DNA of 64,000 bases, from the NCBI GenBank assembly GCA_018350325.1, contig JAEVLN010000012.1, positions 2,811,991 to 2,875,990 of the forward strand, given 5' to 3'. Of this stretch, positions 13,573 to 24,599 are shown piece after piece (the first letter of the stretch is position 1; every line of letters begins with the position of its first letter). The translations under genes were made by a program, and so were the position numbers. The notes under the pieces are model-generated. The model was not told where the DNA came from. It did no database searches and saw only the letters and a list, made by a program, of their open reading frames with translations. Source of the DNA: Globodera rostochiensis (Eukaryota; Nematoda; Chromadorea; Rhabditida; Heteroderidae).

Positions 13573-13995
13573 AGCGTCGTAAATGAAAGTATTAAAATCT
13601 TGAAAAGTGAAAATATTTTAAATATCAAAAGGCAATAAAAACGCCTTTTTTCTGGGTTTTAACACCTGCTGATCACGAATCTTGGTATCCCCAGGGCGTA
13701 ATTTTTTTGGGGAGGAAGGGCTAACACAAGGAGAATTTGTCCGATAGCCGGCCGGCGCGAAGCAACAAAAAAAAGAACAAAACTCGTCGCGCCACGAAAA
13801 TTCAAAAATAAATTAGCTTTTTTGTTAAAATTTTGCAATTTTTGATACAAGCGGCTTTTTTTTTATGAACCAGTACTGCCCAGGAAATTTTTTAATTTAA
13901 ACGTTTGCTTTAAATCAGTGAATCCCGCTTCCGTAGGAAAGATAACAAATAAGACACAAATAATGACAAATTGATGATTTTATGAACGCAGAAGT
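13573..13995. other. intergenic upstream of pbs-1
   Basis: About 420 bp, AT-rich with short A/T runs. It contains a TTTTCTGGGTTTTAACACC stretch but no coding signal. It is the likely promoter region of pbs-1 on the minus strand, and borders a foldback element. Confidence 0.4.
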
Positions 13996-14398
13996 GTCTG
14001 ATTCCGGAGCAGGACGTTTGGGCCCCGCCGTTTGGGCCCCAGGGACCTTTGAAGGGCCATAACTCCTCTTGGAACTATCCAAACGAAACGAATTTGGTAT
14101 CAATCGAAAGCTTTTGTTGGGTAGATTTTGTATTCGAATCAACAAGGTGATTAAATCCTTTTCAAAAAAGTTATAACCGAAAATTACCACAAAACTTATG
14201 TTTTCGCTCTTTTCAAACAATAACTTTTAAAGGTATAAATAATCGTTTAGTTCATGCTAGATAATAGCTTCTAAACATATAGAGCTTTCGATTTATACCC
14301 AATTTATTTAGTTTGGTTGGTTCCAAGAAGAGTTATAGCACTTCAAAGGTTCTGGGGCCCAAACGGCGGGGCCCAAACGACCCACACTCGTCTGATTC
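13996..14398. mobile_element. MULE-like foldback MITE with 9-bp direct repeats
   Basis: Two imperfect inverted arms of about 100-115 bp face each other: about 14014-14118 and about 14280-14384. Each contains TTTGGGCCCCGCCGTTTGGG (left at 14017) or its complement, then a shared ACCTTTGAAG...TATAACTC.TCTTGGAAC pattern and, further in, the ATCGAAAGCTT core. The 9-mer GTCTGATTC occurs directly outside both ends (13996-14004 and 14390-14398), as a target-site duplication would. No transposase frame lies inside, so it is non-autonomous. Long arms with a 9-bp duplication are the known pattern of Mutator-like elements, which is the basis for that class call; the superfamily remains inference. Confidence 0.7.
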
Positions 14399-14528
14399 AA
14401 AGAAATTACGCCAAAACTTCATTTTAAATGAGACTTTTGGTCCAAATGCCAGTCATTTTAAAAATAGCTTAATTGCAATGCTAAAATGAAGATATTAAAA
14501 TAAATTTACAGATTCAATTTTTTTGACA

Positions 14529-16225
14529 ATGAATGGACTTGAATCTTCCGACTCACAATCAGAAACCAGTGAAAATAACGGAGACCAAGTCAGAGTAAAG
14601 CTTGATCAAGGTATAAACGAATTAATGGTTTAATGCAAAATCAAGCTTGTTAAGCTGAAAAGGAAAGGTCTTTTTGTGTTCCTTTTGGCTGCCCCCTTGG
14701 AAGTCGATGTCCGTTTAAAGAGAATGCAGTCCAAGCATGGAATATTACGAAGGACATGGCAGACCAACGAGATGAGGTGTTGAGACTTAAAAATGTGAGT
14801 TATTAACCAACAAAAGGTGAAGCTGATTTTTTGAAATTTGTTGAATTTAGGAAATTATTCAACTAAAGAACATAAATGACGAGAACAAGCGATACATCGA
14901 AGCGTTGCGCGCAAATGAGGAAATAGTTAAACGCAATTCGGAGCAGCAGCAAGAAGAGCTTCTCCAGAAGAGTCAGGAGATTGTTTCACTTCGGTTGCAA
15001 ATCGGCAAAATAACCAAAGCAGCGCGGGTAAATTCTAAAGAACAAAAGACTATCGACCAAAGTTTGGAGCGAAATTTTGTTTCCAATAAACGAAACACGA
15101 AACGAAACAGTTTCGACCATCTCTGGTCCGGATCCGGAAAACGACCGAACTTGGAAAATCCGGGGTTTAGCAACAACAAAAAAAAACTGGATTCCGTCTT
15201 TCTGGATTCGGATAATTCAGATCCGGTCTCTTTTACGATGTAATAAGTGCACATTAACTTACATAAGTACCATTGATTAACCTCACAGGCACAGCTGGCC
15301 ATTCATCCAGCGGTACAATCACTGCCCTTATCAATGCCAGTTGACGTTACTGCTTCAGCTCCAACGGCACAATCAATTCCATCCTCATCAGTGATCACCT
15401 TTCAACCAACGGAACAACTTTCATTATCTCCAACAATGTCGCCCGTGCCAGTACCGCCACCGATGCAGACAGTTACTGCTCCAACGGCACAATCACCTTC
15501 CTCATCAGTGATCACCTTTCAACCAACGGAACAACTTTCATTATCTCCAACAATGTCGCCCGAGCCAGTATCGCCACCAATGCAGACAGTTACTGCTCCA
15601 ACGGCACAATCACCTTCCTCATCAGTGATCACCATTCAACCAATGGAACGGCCTCTCTCATTATCACCAACAATGTCGCCGGTGCTTTTTTTGAGGGACC
15701 AATTCAAAATTTTAGGAATTTGTTATGTCTAAAAAATATTCATAGATGAGGGTGCGGTGTTTGGCCAACATTTTTTCCCCTTTGATATAACAATAATAAT
15801 AATTTTTAATTGTTAACTTAGTTGTTTTTGCATGGTTTAATATTTTAGCCGTTGATCGCTACTGCTCTTGCGCCCACGCAGCAATCACTTCCATCCTCAT
15901 CATTGACAGCGAGCGCCATTCATCTGACAAAACGAAAAAAATTAATGTTATTTGCTGCTTCTATCTTTAATTCTATGTAAGTGCTTTTCGAATCTTGAGA
16001 ACAAATATATTTCGCTCATCAATTTTATTATTGTCCTTGAATTTTAGTTTCTTCGAAGAGCTAAATAGACAACTTCTCATCGAAGACATCACTGAATTGG
16101 TTATATTGGAAAAACAGCAAAAACAACAATTTTCCATTGATGAAGTGGTGAAAATCATTAACCATGAAAAAGTACCGAAATTGGCCATTCTTCGCATTAG
16201 TCAAAAATTGGGAGTCCCAAAGTAA
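14529..16225 (+). CDS. coiled-coil protein with proline/serine tandem repeats (possible N-terminal part of ICE2)
   Basis: Not recognised. ATG 14529 opens a short acidic exon rich in Ser/Glu. It splices at about 14612 to an exon with a cysteine cluster (FCVPFGCPLGSRCPF, about 14668-14712). Next is a long coiled coil from DQRDEVLRLKN through about 15030, rich in Glu, Gln and Lys with leucine heptads. A basic segment follows (SNKRNTKRNS). An exon from 15290 carries about three copies of a 39-residue Pro/Ser/Thr repeat (15355-15690). The last exons are helical: SIFFEELNRQLL (about 16048) to KLGVPK. In-frame TAA is at 16223-16225. A GT at 16222 and an AG at 16266-16267 would instead remove a 46-nt intron and join this frame without break to the ICE2 exons, so this may be the N-terminus of one larger protein. 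Function unknown. Confidence 0.5.
15355..15700 (+). repeat. in-frame 117-bp tandem repeat
   Basis: Three copies (third shortened and diverged) of a 39-codon unit beginning APTAQS and containing SSSVIT.QPTEQLSLSPTMS. Unit starts lie near 15358, 15478 and 15595. The spacing of the last two is 117 bp, a multiple of three, so the frame is kept. Copies differ by few substitutions, which points to recent expansion. It encodes a flexible Pro/Ser/Thr linker. Confidence 0.85.
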
Positions 16226-16267
16226 CATTTTGAACAAAAGTAATGCCTAACAAAAGCTTAAAATTAG

Positions 16268-18867
16268 GAGTCGGGCGACGCTTTTGTACACCGAGTCTAA
16301 GCGAAAGACTGCGTCAGAACATCAAGAGAAAGCCACCGGCAAGCGGAAGAGAGAGCCATCCGACGGCGAAGACGACGATGGCGGGTCGAACAAAGCGAGT
16401 TTTCCGAGCAAACAGAAATACCAGGTCTGAAAAAGCATTTTATTCTTGAACTTTTGTTAAGAAATTGAGGTTTTCCCCCTGGGGTGCCAGACAATTCGGC
16501 AGTGGGACTCAGTTAGGTTGTAGAAGTTATAAACGAATATCCAATTTTTTAAACATTTACAATATTATAAATTTTGAAAAAAGCATTTTACTTTTCAATG
16601 TCGAGTTGTACCCGCGCCCGTTTCCTTTATGAAACAGCTAAACTCTTTTTTTATGTGATTTAGAACCCAAAAGCCTTAATGCCTTGGAGGCCTTATAGAA
16701 AAGTGCTTCCTCCGGACGTGCGCAATTCCGTACTTTCGTGTGAAGACCACCGAAATTATGTGGCAATTCTTCAAAATTTGCTGACATCGGATCCAACATT
16801 TCGCTTTGAACATGACATGAAAAAGATAAAGGTATGCTCAAAATTGGAGAATTTTATAAACGAATATTATTTTGTTATTGAAATCCGTCCACCTCCACTC
16901 TTTTATCCCAATTTGTTATACCGAACAAATTCTACAGGCTTGGGACGAGATGTTGAACGAAGAGCGTCAATTGTATCTGGACACTACCCTTCGGACAATT
17001 AAATCATGGAAGACATACCCAAATTCGCTTTTCGTTTATCCCGAAGCGCCGTCGCTCATTTTTGTGATGGTTTGGCACTTGTTTAGTTAGCCGACCGATT
17101 GTTTTGTTTTCAGAACCACCATATCATGAAATCGCGTTGTCTGATAGGCGAACGCGCCTTTCAGGGCGTTTTGTTGGAGATTCCTTGGACGAATGCGCAG
17201 CAGCAACAATCCGTTGCTTTTCGTTTCAATGTTTCAGTTCTGCGACCAGGGCATGGAAAGTCTCTCAAGATACCCGACATACGGCAAAGATTTATGATCA
17301 AATTGAACCATAAAGACATTGAGAAGAAAATCTCGACCAAGCTCAAGCAGAAGGTTTGGAAAAGGCTAACATTGGTTAATTTACGTATTTAAAAGTGAAT
17401 GTATTAATAGTCTATTTAACAATCAACTTGCGTTCAATTAATCACTAAATACAATATTTCGTTATAGCTGTCGATAACTGCCGACATTGACTTGAGAAAC
17501 TTTGCAATTCAAAATGACATTGAAGTTGTGATGGATGGAAGCACTTTGTGTCATTTTTTGTCAGCTCCTTATGGACATAAACCCCAAATTTCGTACGCTT
17601 GCCGCGTCAGCGTGGAATTGGAATTTAGGGGAGGTTGGTGTAATGTTTTGGATTTGCTTTTTTTACAATTGTTGATCAGAAAAAACGATAGGGTTTTAGG
17701 AAAGATGAGAAGAGTTTGCTCAGTGTTTCCACCGATTATCGCGTCTCGAATGCATCGCCCTTTCGTCGCCCGCGAATATTTCAAATGGGCTATTAAATTG
17801 CAATTGAGGGATAGTGAACAAAAAAAGGATGACGAAAAGGGACAAAAAAAGCTCAAAATGGATGAATCGGCGGAGTCGCTGTTGAACGAACTTCAACTTG
17901 GAGAAATCGGAAAGACGGCCGGGTCTTCTTCTGCCGGTGTGGGCAAACGATACGCAATCGTCACATTTGATGGAGATCAACAATCGGAATTTGACCAGCA
18001 TCGCGTGTTGATCAGAACCGGTGTGCATGGAACGGAAAACACGCGTGTTGTCTCATTGGCTGTCCGACCCGAATTTTTGCCTGAAATTGCTGCTGAGGTA
18101 ATTATAAAAAAGTTGGATTAATGAACCCATTTAAATACAATAAAGAAAATATCGGCTGAGGAAACACTCATGGACGTGGTCACTGCAACGCTGAAAGGTT
18201 CCCAGGAGCACCTTACTCTTCGCGTGCACTTTGATGAACAATTGCATCAGCTTCACTTGATACAAATTGACAGAAAGAAGGCTTCCGATTTATCCAGGCT
18301 TAGTCAGGAGAGCCGTAAGCTGTCAGTTACTTGCTAGTTAACTTGGTTACAAATGATTATAGCTAATAATTGCTATTTTAGGCTTTCTTCAAGAATTCAG
18401 CGGTTCTGCTCTCTCCTTGATGCCCTTAGAGAACTTAATGCGGGTGAATACTTACTCATTCATGACGATGAGACGGTCCGGTTGGTGCAGGAAAGAAATG
18501 TCAGACAATCCAAAAAAGAAAGGGACTCCGATAATGAGAGCGATGAGTTGAACCTTTATATCGAAGATGAGGGAGAAGAAAATGCTGAAAGGTATGCTTA
18601 AGGGACTATTTATTCCCCCATTAGGTTCTGTCTGTTTTTGTGAGTAAATTGGTCAACATTTCTAAATGTTCTTTCAGTGATGTTCTCTCTTCCGGTCCTG
18701 TCTACGATTTTGCTTGGTTTGAACACGTTGCCAAAATGAAACCAGTTTTTTCACATGCGCCCATCGATGATTACTGGAACGGAATTGATCCTCATTATCC
18801 ACTCCAATGGCACATTGTACGAGGTCAAATTCCGGGTGCATTGTTTCCCAGAAATCAAAGGATTTGA
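16268..18867 (+). CDS. ICE2: ICE2/NARG2-like subunit of the little elongation complex
   Basis: ICE2 acts with ELL and ICE1 in the little elongation complex, which drives RNA polymerase II transcription of small nuclear RNA genes. Order and motifs follow the vertebrate protein. There is a PxRPYRK...HRNYVAILQNLL block (about 16682-16785), matching the human PYPRFSxF...RSYVDLLVKY region. Next come NEERQLYLDTTL (about 16955) and a middle block with DGSTLCHFLSAPYGHKPQI (about 17534), matching SLFTLLNNHGPTYKEQWEI. The C-terminal NARG2 domain holds RIQRFCSLLDALRELNAGEYLL (about 18390-18455). It ends with HYPLQWHIVRGQIPG.LFPR (about 18792-18855), like the human LLPYHIHHGRIPCTFPP end. A charged nuclear-type stretch (KRKREPSDGEDDDGG, about 16332) precedes the domain. 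Stop TGA is 18865-18867. The true start is uncertain: no ATG opens the first exon at 16268, favouring fusion to the upstream frame. Otherwise an ATG at 16679 could serve. Confidence 0.72.
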
Positions 18868-19010
18868 ATCTGATGTTTTTAAAGATCTGTTACATTATTT
18901 TGCTTTTACATTATTTTGCTCAATCATTTGGACTTTAAAAGATATTTATAAACATTATTTATTTTTATATTTGTCATTTTTTTCTTTTAATTTTAGTAAC
19001 TATTTTACTA

Positions 19011-19016
19011 AATAAA
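19011..19016 (+). terminator. polyadenylation signal after ICE2
   Basis: AATAAA hexamer 144 bp past the ICE2 stop and 65 bp before the UBE3D start codon. Its position between two close same-strand genes fits either a compact operon-like arrangement or simple tandem genes. Confidence 0.4.
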
Positions 19017-19080
19017 ATATCGTATCGCGTACTCTGTCTCGGTTCATTCATTCCATCGTTTACTTTGATAGGGTTTTTCC

Positions 19081-21265
19081 ATGGAGCTTTTTTCATCGTC
19101 TAATCAAAATGGTGCTTGGTGTCCTGGCTCTTTTCTGCTTGAGATGAAGCCGTGCAATGAATTGGCTTCGTTGTTTGTGAGTTTTCCTCAGCCCAATGGA
19201 GAGGGGGCGGCTGAGCCATTGGGCGTTTTGAGGATGGACGATCAAATGTTGGAGATTGTTTTTGGCGATCAGCGGGAAGTGGTTGATGCAGCAGGTTTGG
19301 GGTGGAGACGATTACCTAAATGCTTTCGAAATGATTCATTTGATCCCCTGATAATGCGAATTTGACTAAATCTGCTCCCATTTGAAAAAAGTGACAAGCC
19401 CAAATATTGTAGTAAACCAAAAAGCAGTAAAAAATAAAACCGTTTTTTAGCTGAAGCACAACAATCGGAACTTTCCTCATCGGTGTCTTTGCAAAAATTT
19501 GGTGCAAAATTTGTCGATATTCTGCTCGAGCCGGCCACTCTTTGTTCAGCTTCCTGGGCCGACACTCAGCGGCGATTAATGATGTGCAAAGTGAAGGCCG
19601 AGGCGGACTGTGTGACTTTCGGTACTTTATTCTAATATTACAAAAATAACAACAAAAATTATCTTAACGCATTTTTATCTTATATTTGAAAACAATCTTT
19701 TGTCGATATAACAAAACTTAAAGTGCCAAAAACAATTGGACAATTGGAGGACGAATTGGCACAGCATTGTCTCTTGCGTGAATATGTCGAGCGCATTGAG
19801 CGCAGCCGCACCTTCCAAGTGAAATGTCGCCACTGTGGCCATTTGTTACATTCGCACACCAAAGGGTATTTTTATAAACTCTTTTCAATTTGTCATTATT
19901 TATGTTTATCGAATTACAAAAGAATCGTTTCAGCATAATTTCCAGCTTCGGCTTGGGCATAAATTTTTTGTGTACCGGTACGGTCTTTTCAGTGCTAAAA
20001 TAATCATGTTGAGTCCGTTTGTTTTGACGTTTAAATAATTTAGTGATTTTGAGTTGGGCGTTTTGCCCTACGACGATTGGTTGGACACGGCCCCGCAGAT
20101 GGACTATTTTTGCGGTGATTCTTCCGATTGTTGTGGCGCCCATTTGGAGCGTTCAACAGCGCAACAACGAAATTTTGGCGAGGGCATTTTGGGATTTTCG
20201 ACCGTTTTTTCGGCTGATTCTTCGCGGCATTGGCTTCCCGGCGAACGGAAAATTGTCTTCAGCAATTCTTTTGTTCTTTTCCAGAAGAACGACAAATTGT
20301 CCATGGAATTGAACGAAGTGACACTGGAACAGTTGCCCGTACGCATTGTTTCCTGTGCAAAATGCAACACGCAATTGGGTACCACGCTCAAAAGTACGTT
20401 TCTTACATGCGTTAGCAGTTCAAAACAAATCTTGAGTTCAGACTATCCGAATGTTTTCAAACTCCATTTGTCAGTGCTTCACGTCTACGGGGACAACCAG
20501 CTGAGGAGTGCTTACATTTCGAATAGGTTTTGTTTCTCATCCGTTTTCATCCTTTTTTTGTGCTCTTTGGGTTTCTCTCCATGGAATCTTTTCTTGCGTG
20601 GATGCTTCTGAACAAATGCGAGCAGCACTCGTCCGTCAAACTGATTGTGCGCTCATTCGACCGGAGCCCGCACCTTTTGGTGTGTAATTTTCTTTAAAAT
20701 ATGAATTTGTGTTGCCTTCTGCTTGCCAATATATTGGCCAAACCAGCACACTTTCTTTTTTTTGTACAGATTTGGCTGCTCGAGCCGTACGTCCTGTTGA
20801 CCAAAGGCGTTTTGTGGGCGTTCGATTTTACCGATACTGAAAAGAATGTGCATTCGTCGGGAAACTCCGTGCCAAGTGACGTTGCGTCAATCACTTTTCC
20901 TGCTCTTAAAGTGCTATACAAATGTTTCGACACATTAGCCTCGAAACAGTCAGTGGTTTTGAATTGACCCAAAAGCCCTTTTTTAACTTTTTTTGAACAT
21001 TAGCATTAATTACACAACGAAAGTCGCTACCAAATTATCATATTTTCAGAGACCCGAGGGCAAACGGTTGCGATTCCAGTGTTGGCATTTTGGAAATACC
21101 GACGGCTTCTTGTCTGCAGCTGACCGAGATGCTGCTGTCCAGCTCTTTGGCCCTTCCGCCCCCTCTTCGGGCTCTTGGCCAATTTTATGTAATTATAAAA
21201 ACAGAGCTTTTAAATCCGCGTGTGTTAAGGTCGGTTTCATTCGAATGAAGGATCGTGTTGACTGA
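19081..21265 (+). CDS. UBE3D: UBE3D-type E3 ubiquitin ligase (HECT_2 domain)
   Basis: UBE3D (UBE2C-binding protein/E3D) is an E2-binding, HECT-like E3 ligase. The start ATG at 19081 gives an N-terminal beta-rich region (MELFSSSNQNGAWCPG...). The HECT_2 core then shows VKCRHCGHLLHSH (about 19820-19860), LPYDDWLDTAPQMDYFCG (about 20064-20118) with a following DCCGAHL, and a second cysteine pair ISCAKCNTQLGTTL (about 20347-20391), the same spacing as the human metal-binding-like cysteines. The C-terminus reads EIPTASCLQLTEMLLSSSL...LPPPLRALGQFY. A 41-nt intron (21189-21229) removed there joins VGFIRMKDRVD at the stop TGA 21263-21265, reproducing the human ending SFQVAFLRM. Reading through this intron or in another frame gives a nonsensical tail. 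At least seven introns. It lies 213 bp behind ICE2 on the same strand. Confidence 0.82.
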
Positions 21266-22968
21266 TCGAGCGGACAAATGGTCAAACAATTCCATTTAGC
21301 AAGTTTTCTTTTGTTTTCTAATGATGTACATTCCGCGACCATATGCAATAATCCCAAACCCAAGTTCGGATTTTTGACCTCGCGGTGAAATTTATACATT
21401 TATTTAATGTTTTTTTAAAGCTAAATTCAGCTATTCCTTCTACAAATTATTGCTTTTTTGCTGTCCTTTTGAAATACAACGATGAAAATTTGATTATTTG
21501 GTTTGTGAAGGAATGCACACACTGGGGATTACGTAAGGGGAACATTTGTTGAAAAGGGAATTGAGCGTCTTCCACTCTTTCAATGCCTCTCTCCACCAAT
21601 CCTCTCACATGGCACAGTTGGCCCCTCTGCTGAAACCAAAAGTAGTCTCACCGGTTTGCGTCAACCAACGAACGAAGGGACGGATTATTTCGCTAGCAAT
21701 TTCCCACTAGTCAACTGATAGTACACAAACAAAACAGAGGGTAACTGGGACTTATTGGGAATGTTCGTCGTCCTTGGTACTGATTGAATGAGCAGGGCTA
21801 ATGGCTGATTAGAATACGTTGCACAGTTCGGGTGGAAATCTCCGCCCAGCAGTTCGCTACCCGTCCCAGAATTTCCCGGCGCAGGCGACGAACTACAATG
21901 CCATCTCAACTCATTATCAGCAGTCGCGAGGTAGGGGGAAATGCAAACAAAGGGGGGGGGGCTGTCGCCCCTCCCCGCGTCCCAAGCAAACATTGGGACT
22001 TCCCTCCCGGGCCTGGAGAGTACAAAGTCCGCCTATCCCATACCACAGCCACCACCACTCACAAAGCCAGTGGAGGGGGGGGCATATTTATGGATTGGGT
22101 GGATGAGGGAATGCTTTCTCCTCTCTCTCGTCCTATTCCCCACTCGCCCACCCTTAGCCCTCAGCAAATTAATGGTCGTGGTCGGTCCCACTCCATCCCT
22201 CACTCATTTCTCCCCCTTTTCCTTCCCCATTCGATGCCATAATTCGTTTGTGTGTGTGTGTGTGATGTGATGATTGACCTCTTCTTGTTGCCATTTCAAT
22301 TCCGAACACTTCCAATAGCCTAACTTCCCCATTTTGTTCCATAAATGATGAAACACACTCCCAATAATGGCACGATAAATGCTTAATGTTGTTGGTTTAA
22401 TCTAGCTAATTAGCCCACATGTGACTTTTCTTAGTTGATCGCTTCCCCCCCCCCTTCCCTTCCCTTTCGGAGGTTTCACTTCCCCACTGTTTATTTATTG
22501 CTAAATGTATCAGTCATAGGTTAATATTTGGGGTGACCTTTCTGTCTCTTATGCATCCCCTCGTGATGGAGATGAGAGATGACTAACAGAATGATATAAA
22601 AGGTAGCCGATAAAAGAGTGCGGTTATAAACAAACATTAAACAATGATTAGTCATGTCATTCATTAAACGAGTCGTTTTTCTCTATTTAAGTGGTCGGTC
22701 ACTTACAATTGGCATTAGTCGTCCACAAATAGTTCCTTTAGTGTTCGTTCCTCTAACTGAGGCCGAACTGATAAACTCACGAATCAAACCTCAGTTTCGA
22801 CAGTATGTGTAATGAACCAATAATCAGACTAACAAATGTATAAAAGCTTTTAAACATCGAGTGAAAAATATTTCGTTTTTATCCACCATAGTGCCCCTAA
22901 CTTGTGTCTTTAGCCGTTATTCACTGTCACTGCTGTTTCTAAAACAAAAACTGTTCGTTACCTCACCA
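21266..22968. other. long intergenic region with C-rich tracts
   Basis: About 1.7 kb without a supported gene. Homopolymer G/C runs occur at about 21950-21960, 22075-22081 and 22444-22454, and there is a short TG repeat (22250-22263). Several overlapping open frames at 21830-22270 have low-complexity, Pro/Ser-rich translations in all frames and no splice context, so I treat them as chance. The last 150 bp probably hold a promoter. Confidence 0.5.
22839..22846 (+). promoter_or_regulatory. TATA-box-like element
   Basis: TATAAAAG 123 bp upstream of the ATG at 22969. A second identical octamer is at 22595-22602. Position suits the nearer one as core promoter if the 5' leader is short; no other evidence. 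Confidence 0.3.
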
Positions 22969-24212
22969 ATGGACTCGCAACTCTGTGCAGCCGCAACTTC
23001 CGCCGACGGACTTGGCCAACAGTTGGTGCTTCGTCCGGCCAACTGGCAAATCTCGCCAAAGTTGGAGCAAAGTATTTACTGGGGCATTGACCGCATCTTT
23101 GTGGACCTGGACTGGAGCCAGAACAGATTCTCTCAGAATCCGGAGGTTATCCAGGTGCAGCACACGCCGATGCCTAGCAAAGAAATGGTAAAGTAAAATA
23201 AAACAACAATGTTCGGTCGGAGGCTTAATCATGCTTTTCCCGAAACGAGACGAATGCGCAAGCAACTCGAAAATTGCTGTTTTAAGGCAATCGAATATCT
23301 GCGACACATTCTCGACAACGCGATCTGCATCCGACGTTTGGACCTGAACATCAAAGTCTCCACCAACACGGTGGTCAACGACATTCTGGACGTTTTGAGC
23401 AACCACGGTGAGAGCGGGGGGGGGGGGGCTAAGATTACTCTTGCTTACATCCTTTTATGTTTTCAGGTAAGGTTCAACTGGAAGAACTGTTCGTCCGCCG
23501 TCGCTATGTGGGAAGCAAATTCTCCGGTCTTGCCCAACTCATTCGGTCGAATGCTAAAACGCTGAAGCAAATTGGGAAGATTGGGCTGGGCGAAGCCATT
23601 AAGTCTCTCAGCGAAGAGGTGTGGTTAACTAATGAAATGTCAGCAGTTCCTTTGCTTATATTTGAATGTTCTTCAGGTCCGTCTTGAGCGTCTTTCGCTG
23701 ATAAACTTCGACTTAGTGGAACAAGATGAACGTTTGGACAGCGAGGAATTGGCGCTGAACTCGCGTTTCTATATCCGTCGATTGGCCGGTCTCGGGTGCA
23801 CGTTCGACCATTTGTCCTACACTTGCTTCACCGGATTCGAAGTGACCAAAATGCCTGCTCTCAATATGCTCCGCCAGTGCAAGGTGCTCGATCGCGCAAT
23901 TTTTTATAATTATTTAAGTCCGGCAATTTGAAGGTCAAAAGTCTCCGTCTGACGATGCAAAGTGGAGTGGCCATCAGGGACCCGGAACTTCCCCGCCCGT
24001 TGTTGCCGATGATGCGACGAATTCAGCTGGTCGGCGGCATGGACGTGACTTCCGAAAGACTGTCGCTGCTGTTTCCAGCCCTGGAGGAGTTCGAAGTTGA
24101 GAAGCAGGACCTGATCACGGGTCGTCAGCTAGAGAAACGAGCGCGTGTTCTGTCCAACTACGCGCCCGACTTTAGCGGAGACGGTTACAACTCCGTGGCA
24201 GCGGCGTGCTGA
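22969..24212 (+). CDS. unrecognised protein, possible leucine-rich/F-box-like helper
   Basis: I do not recognise this family. ATG 22969 (MDSQLCAAATSADG) is the first true ATG; the frame upstream is open but lacks one. About five exons are joined by introns at about 23188-23217, 23408-23466, 23620-23676 and 23884-23934, the second containing an 11-base G run. The product has no signal peptide or membrane segment. It contains WQISPKLEQSIYWGIDRIFVD, then regularly spaced leucine/isoleucine segments (IRRLDLNIKV, RLERLSLINFDLV, VKSLRLTMQS, MRRIQLVGGMDV, LFPALEEFEVE). This resembles degenerate leucine-rich repeats of nematode F-box-type proteins. Stop TGA is 24210-24212, with an AATAAA 26 bp later. 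The coding case is good (frame kept across splice sites, compact 3' end); function unknown. Confidence 0.6.
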
Positions 24213-24237
24213 ACGCATTGGAAGAAGAGACTACCAG

Positions 24238-24243
24238 AATAAA
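24238..24243 (+). terminator. polyadenylation signal
   Basis: AATAAA hexamer 26 bp after the stop codon of the orphan gene ending at 24212. Confidence 0.5.
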
Positions 24244-24599
24244 CATTCCTGTACACGAACTTTATATGGATGTTTTGCAATTGATTTTATGCTCATTTTT
24301 GTTCGTTCAAATTGTAAATCAGGTTATGAGATACTCATAAATGTCTAAGCTATTGCTTTGAATGTTTCATATGTTCGTGTACATTCGTAATCGCTGGAAG
24401 GGGAGTGACAAAAATGAATAAAATTTGTACTAAAACTTATTTTGGTTACCTATTTGTTTTTCAAAAGGGGGAGGGCACCAGCCTTTGTATTACCCACGTG
24501 GTGTAATACTAGTAGAAGCAACAATTAGTGATTAAAAATTTAAGCTTCAGAATGACAATTTTTATTTGTTTTTTAAGGTGTCCAAGAAATGTTGGCAAA
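24244..24599. other. intergenic between convergent genes
   Basis: About 355 bp between convergent genes. Contains a second AATAAA (about 24416) and a GGGGGAGGG run. Nothing coding seen. Confidence 0.5.

Noticed and set aside
18755..19015. Alternative frame after the ICE2 end as a first exon of UBE3D
   Set aside because: It overlaps the conserved ICE2 C-terminus in another frame and has no matching splice to the UBE3D start region.
21832..22270. Three overlapping Pro/Ser-rich open frames
   Set aside because: All frames are open because of C-rich low complexity; no intron signals, family match or consistent start.
22861..22968. Hydrophobic N-terminal extension (signal-peptide-like) of the orphan gene
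   Set aside because: It needs a GTG start; the first ATG in frame is 22969, so a signal peptide is not supported.
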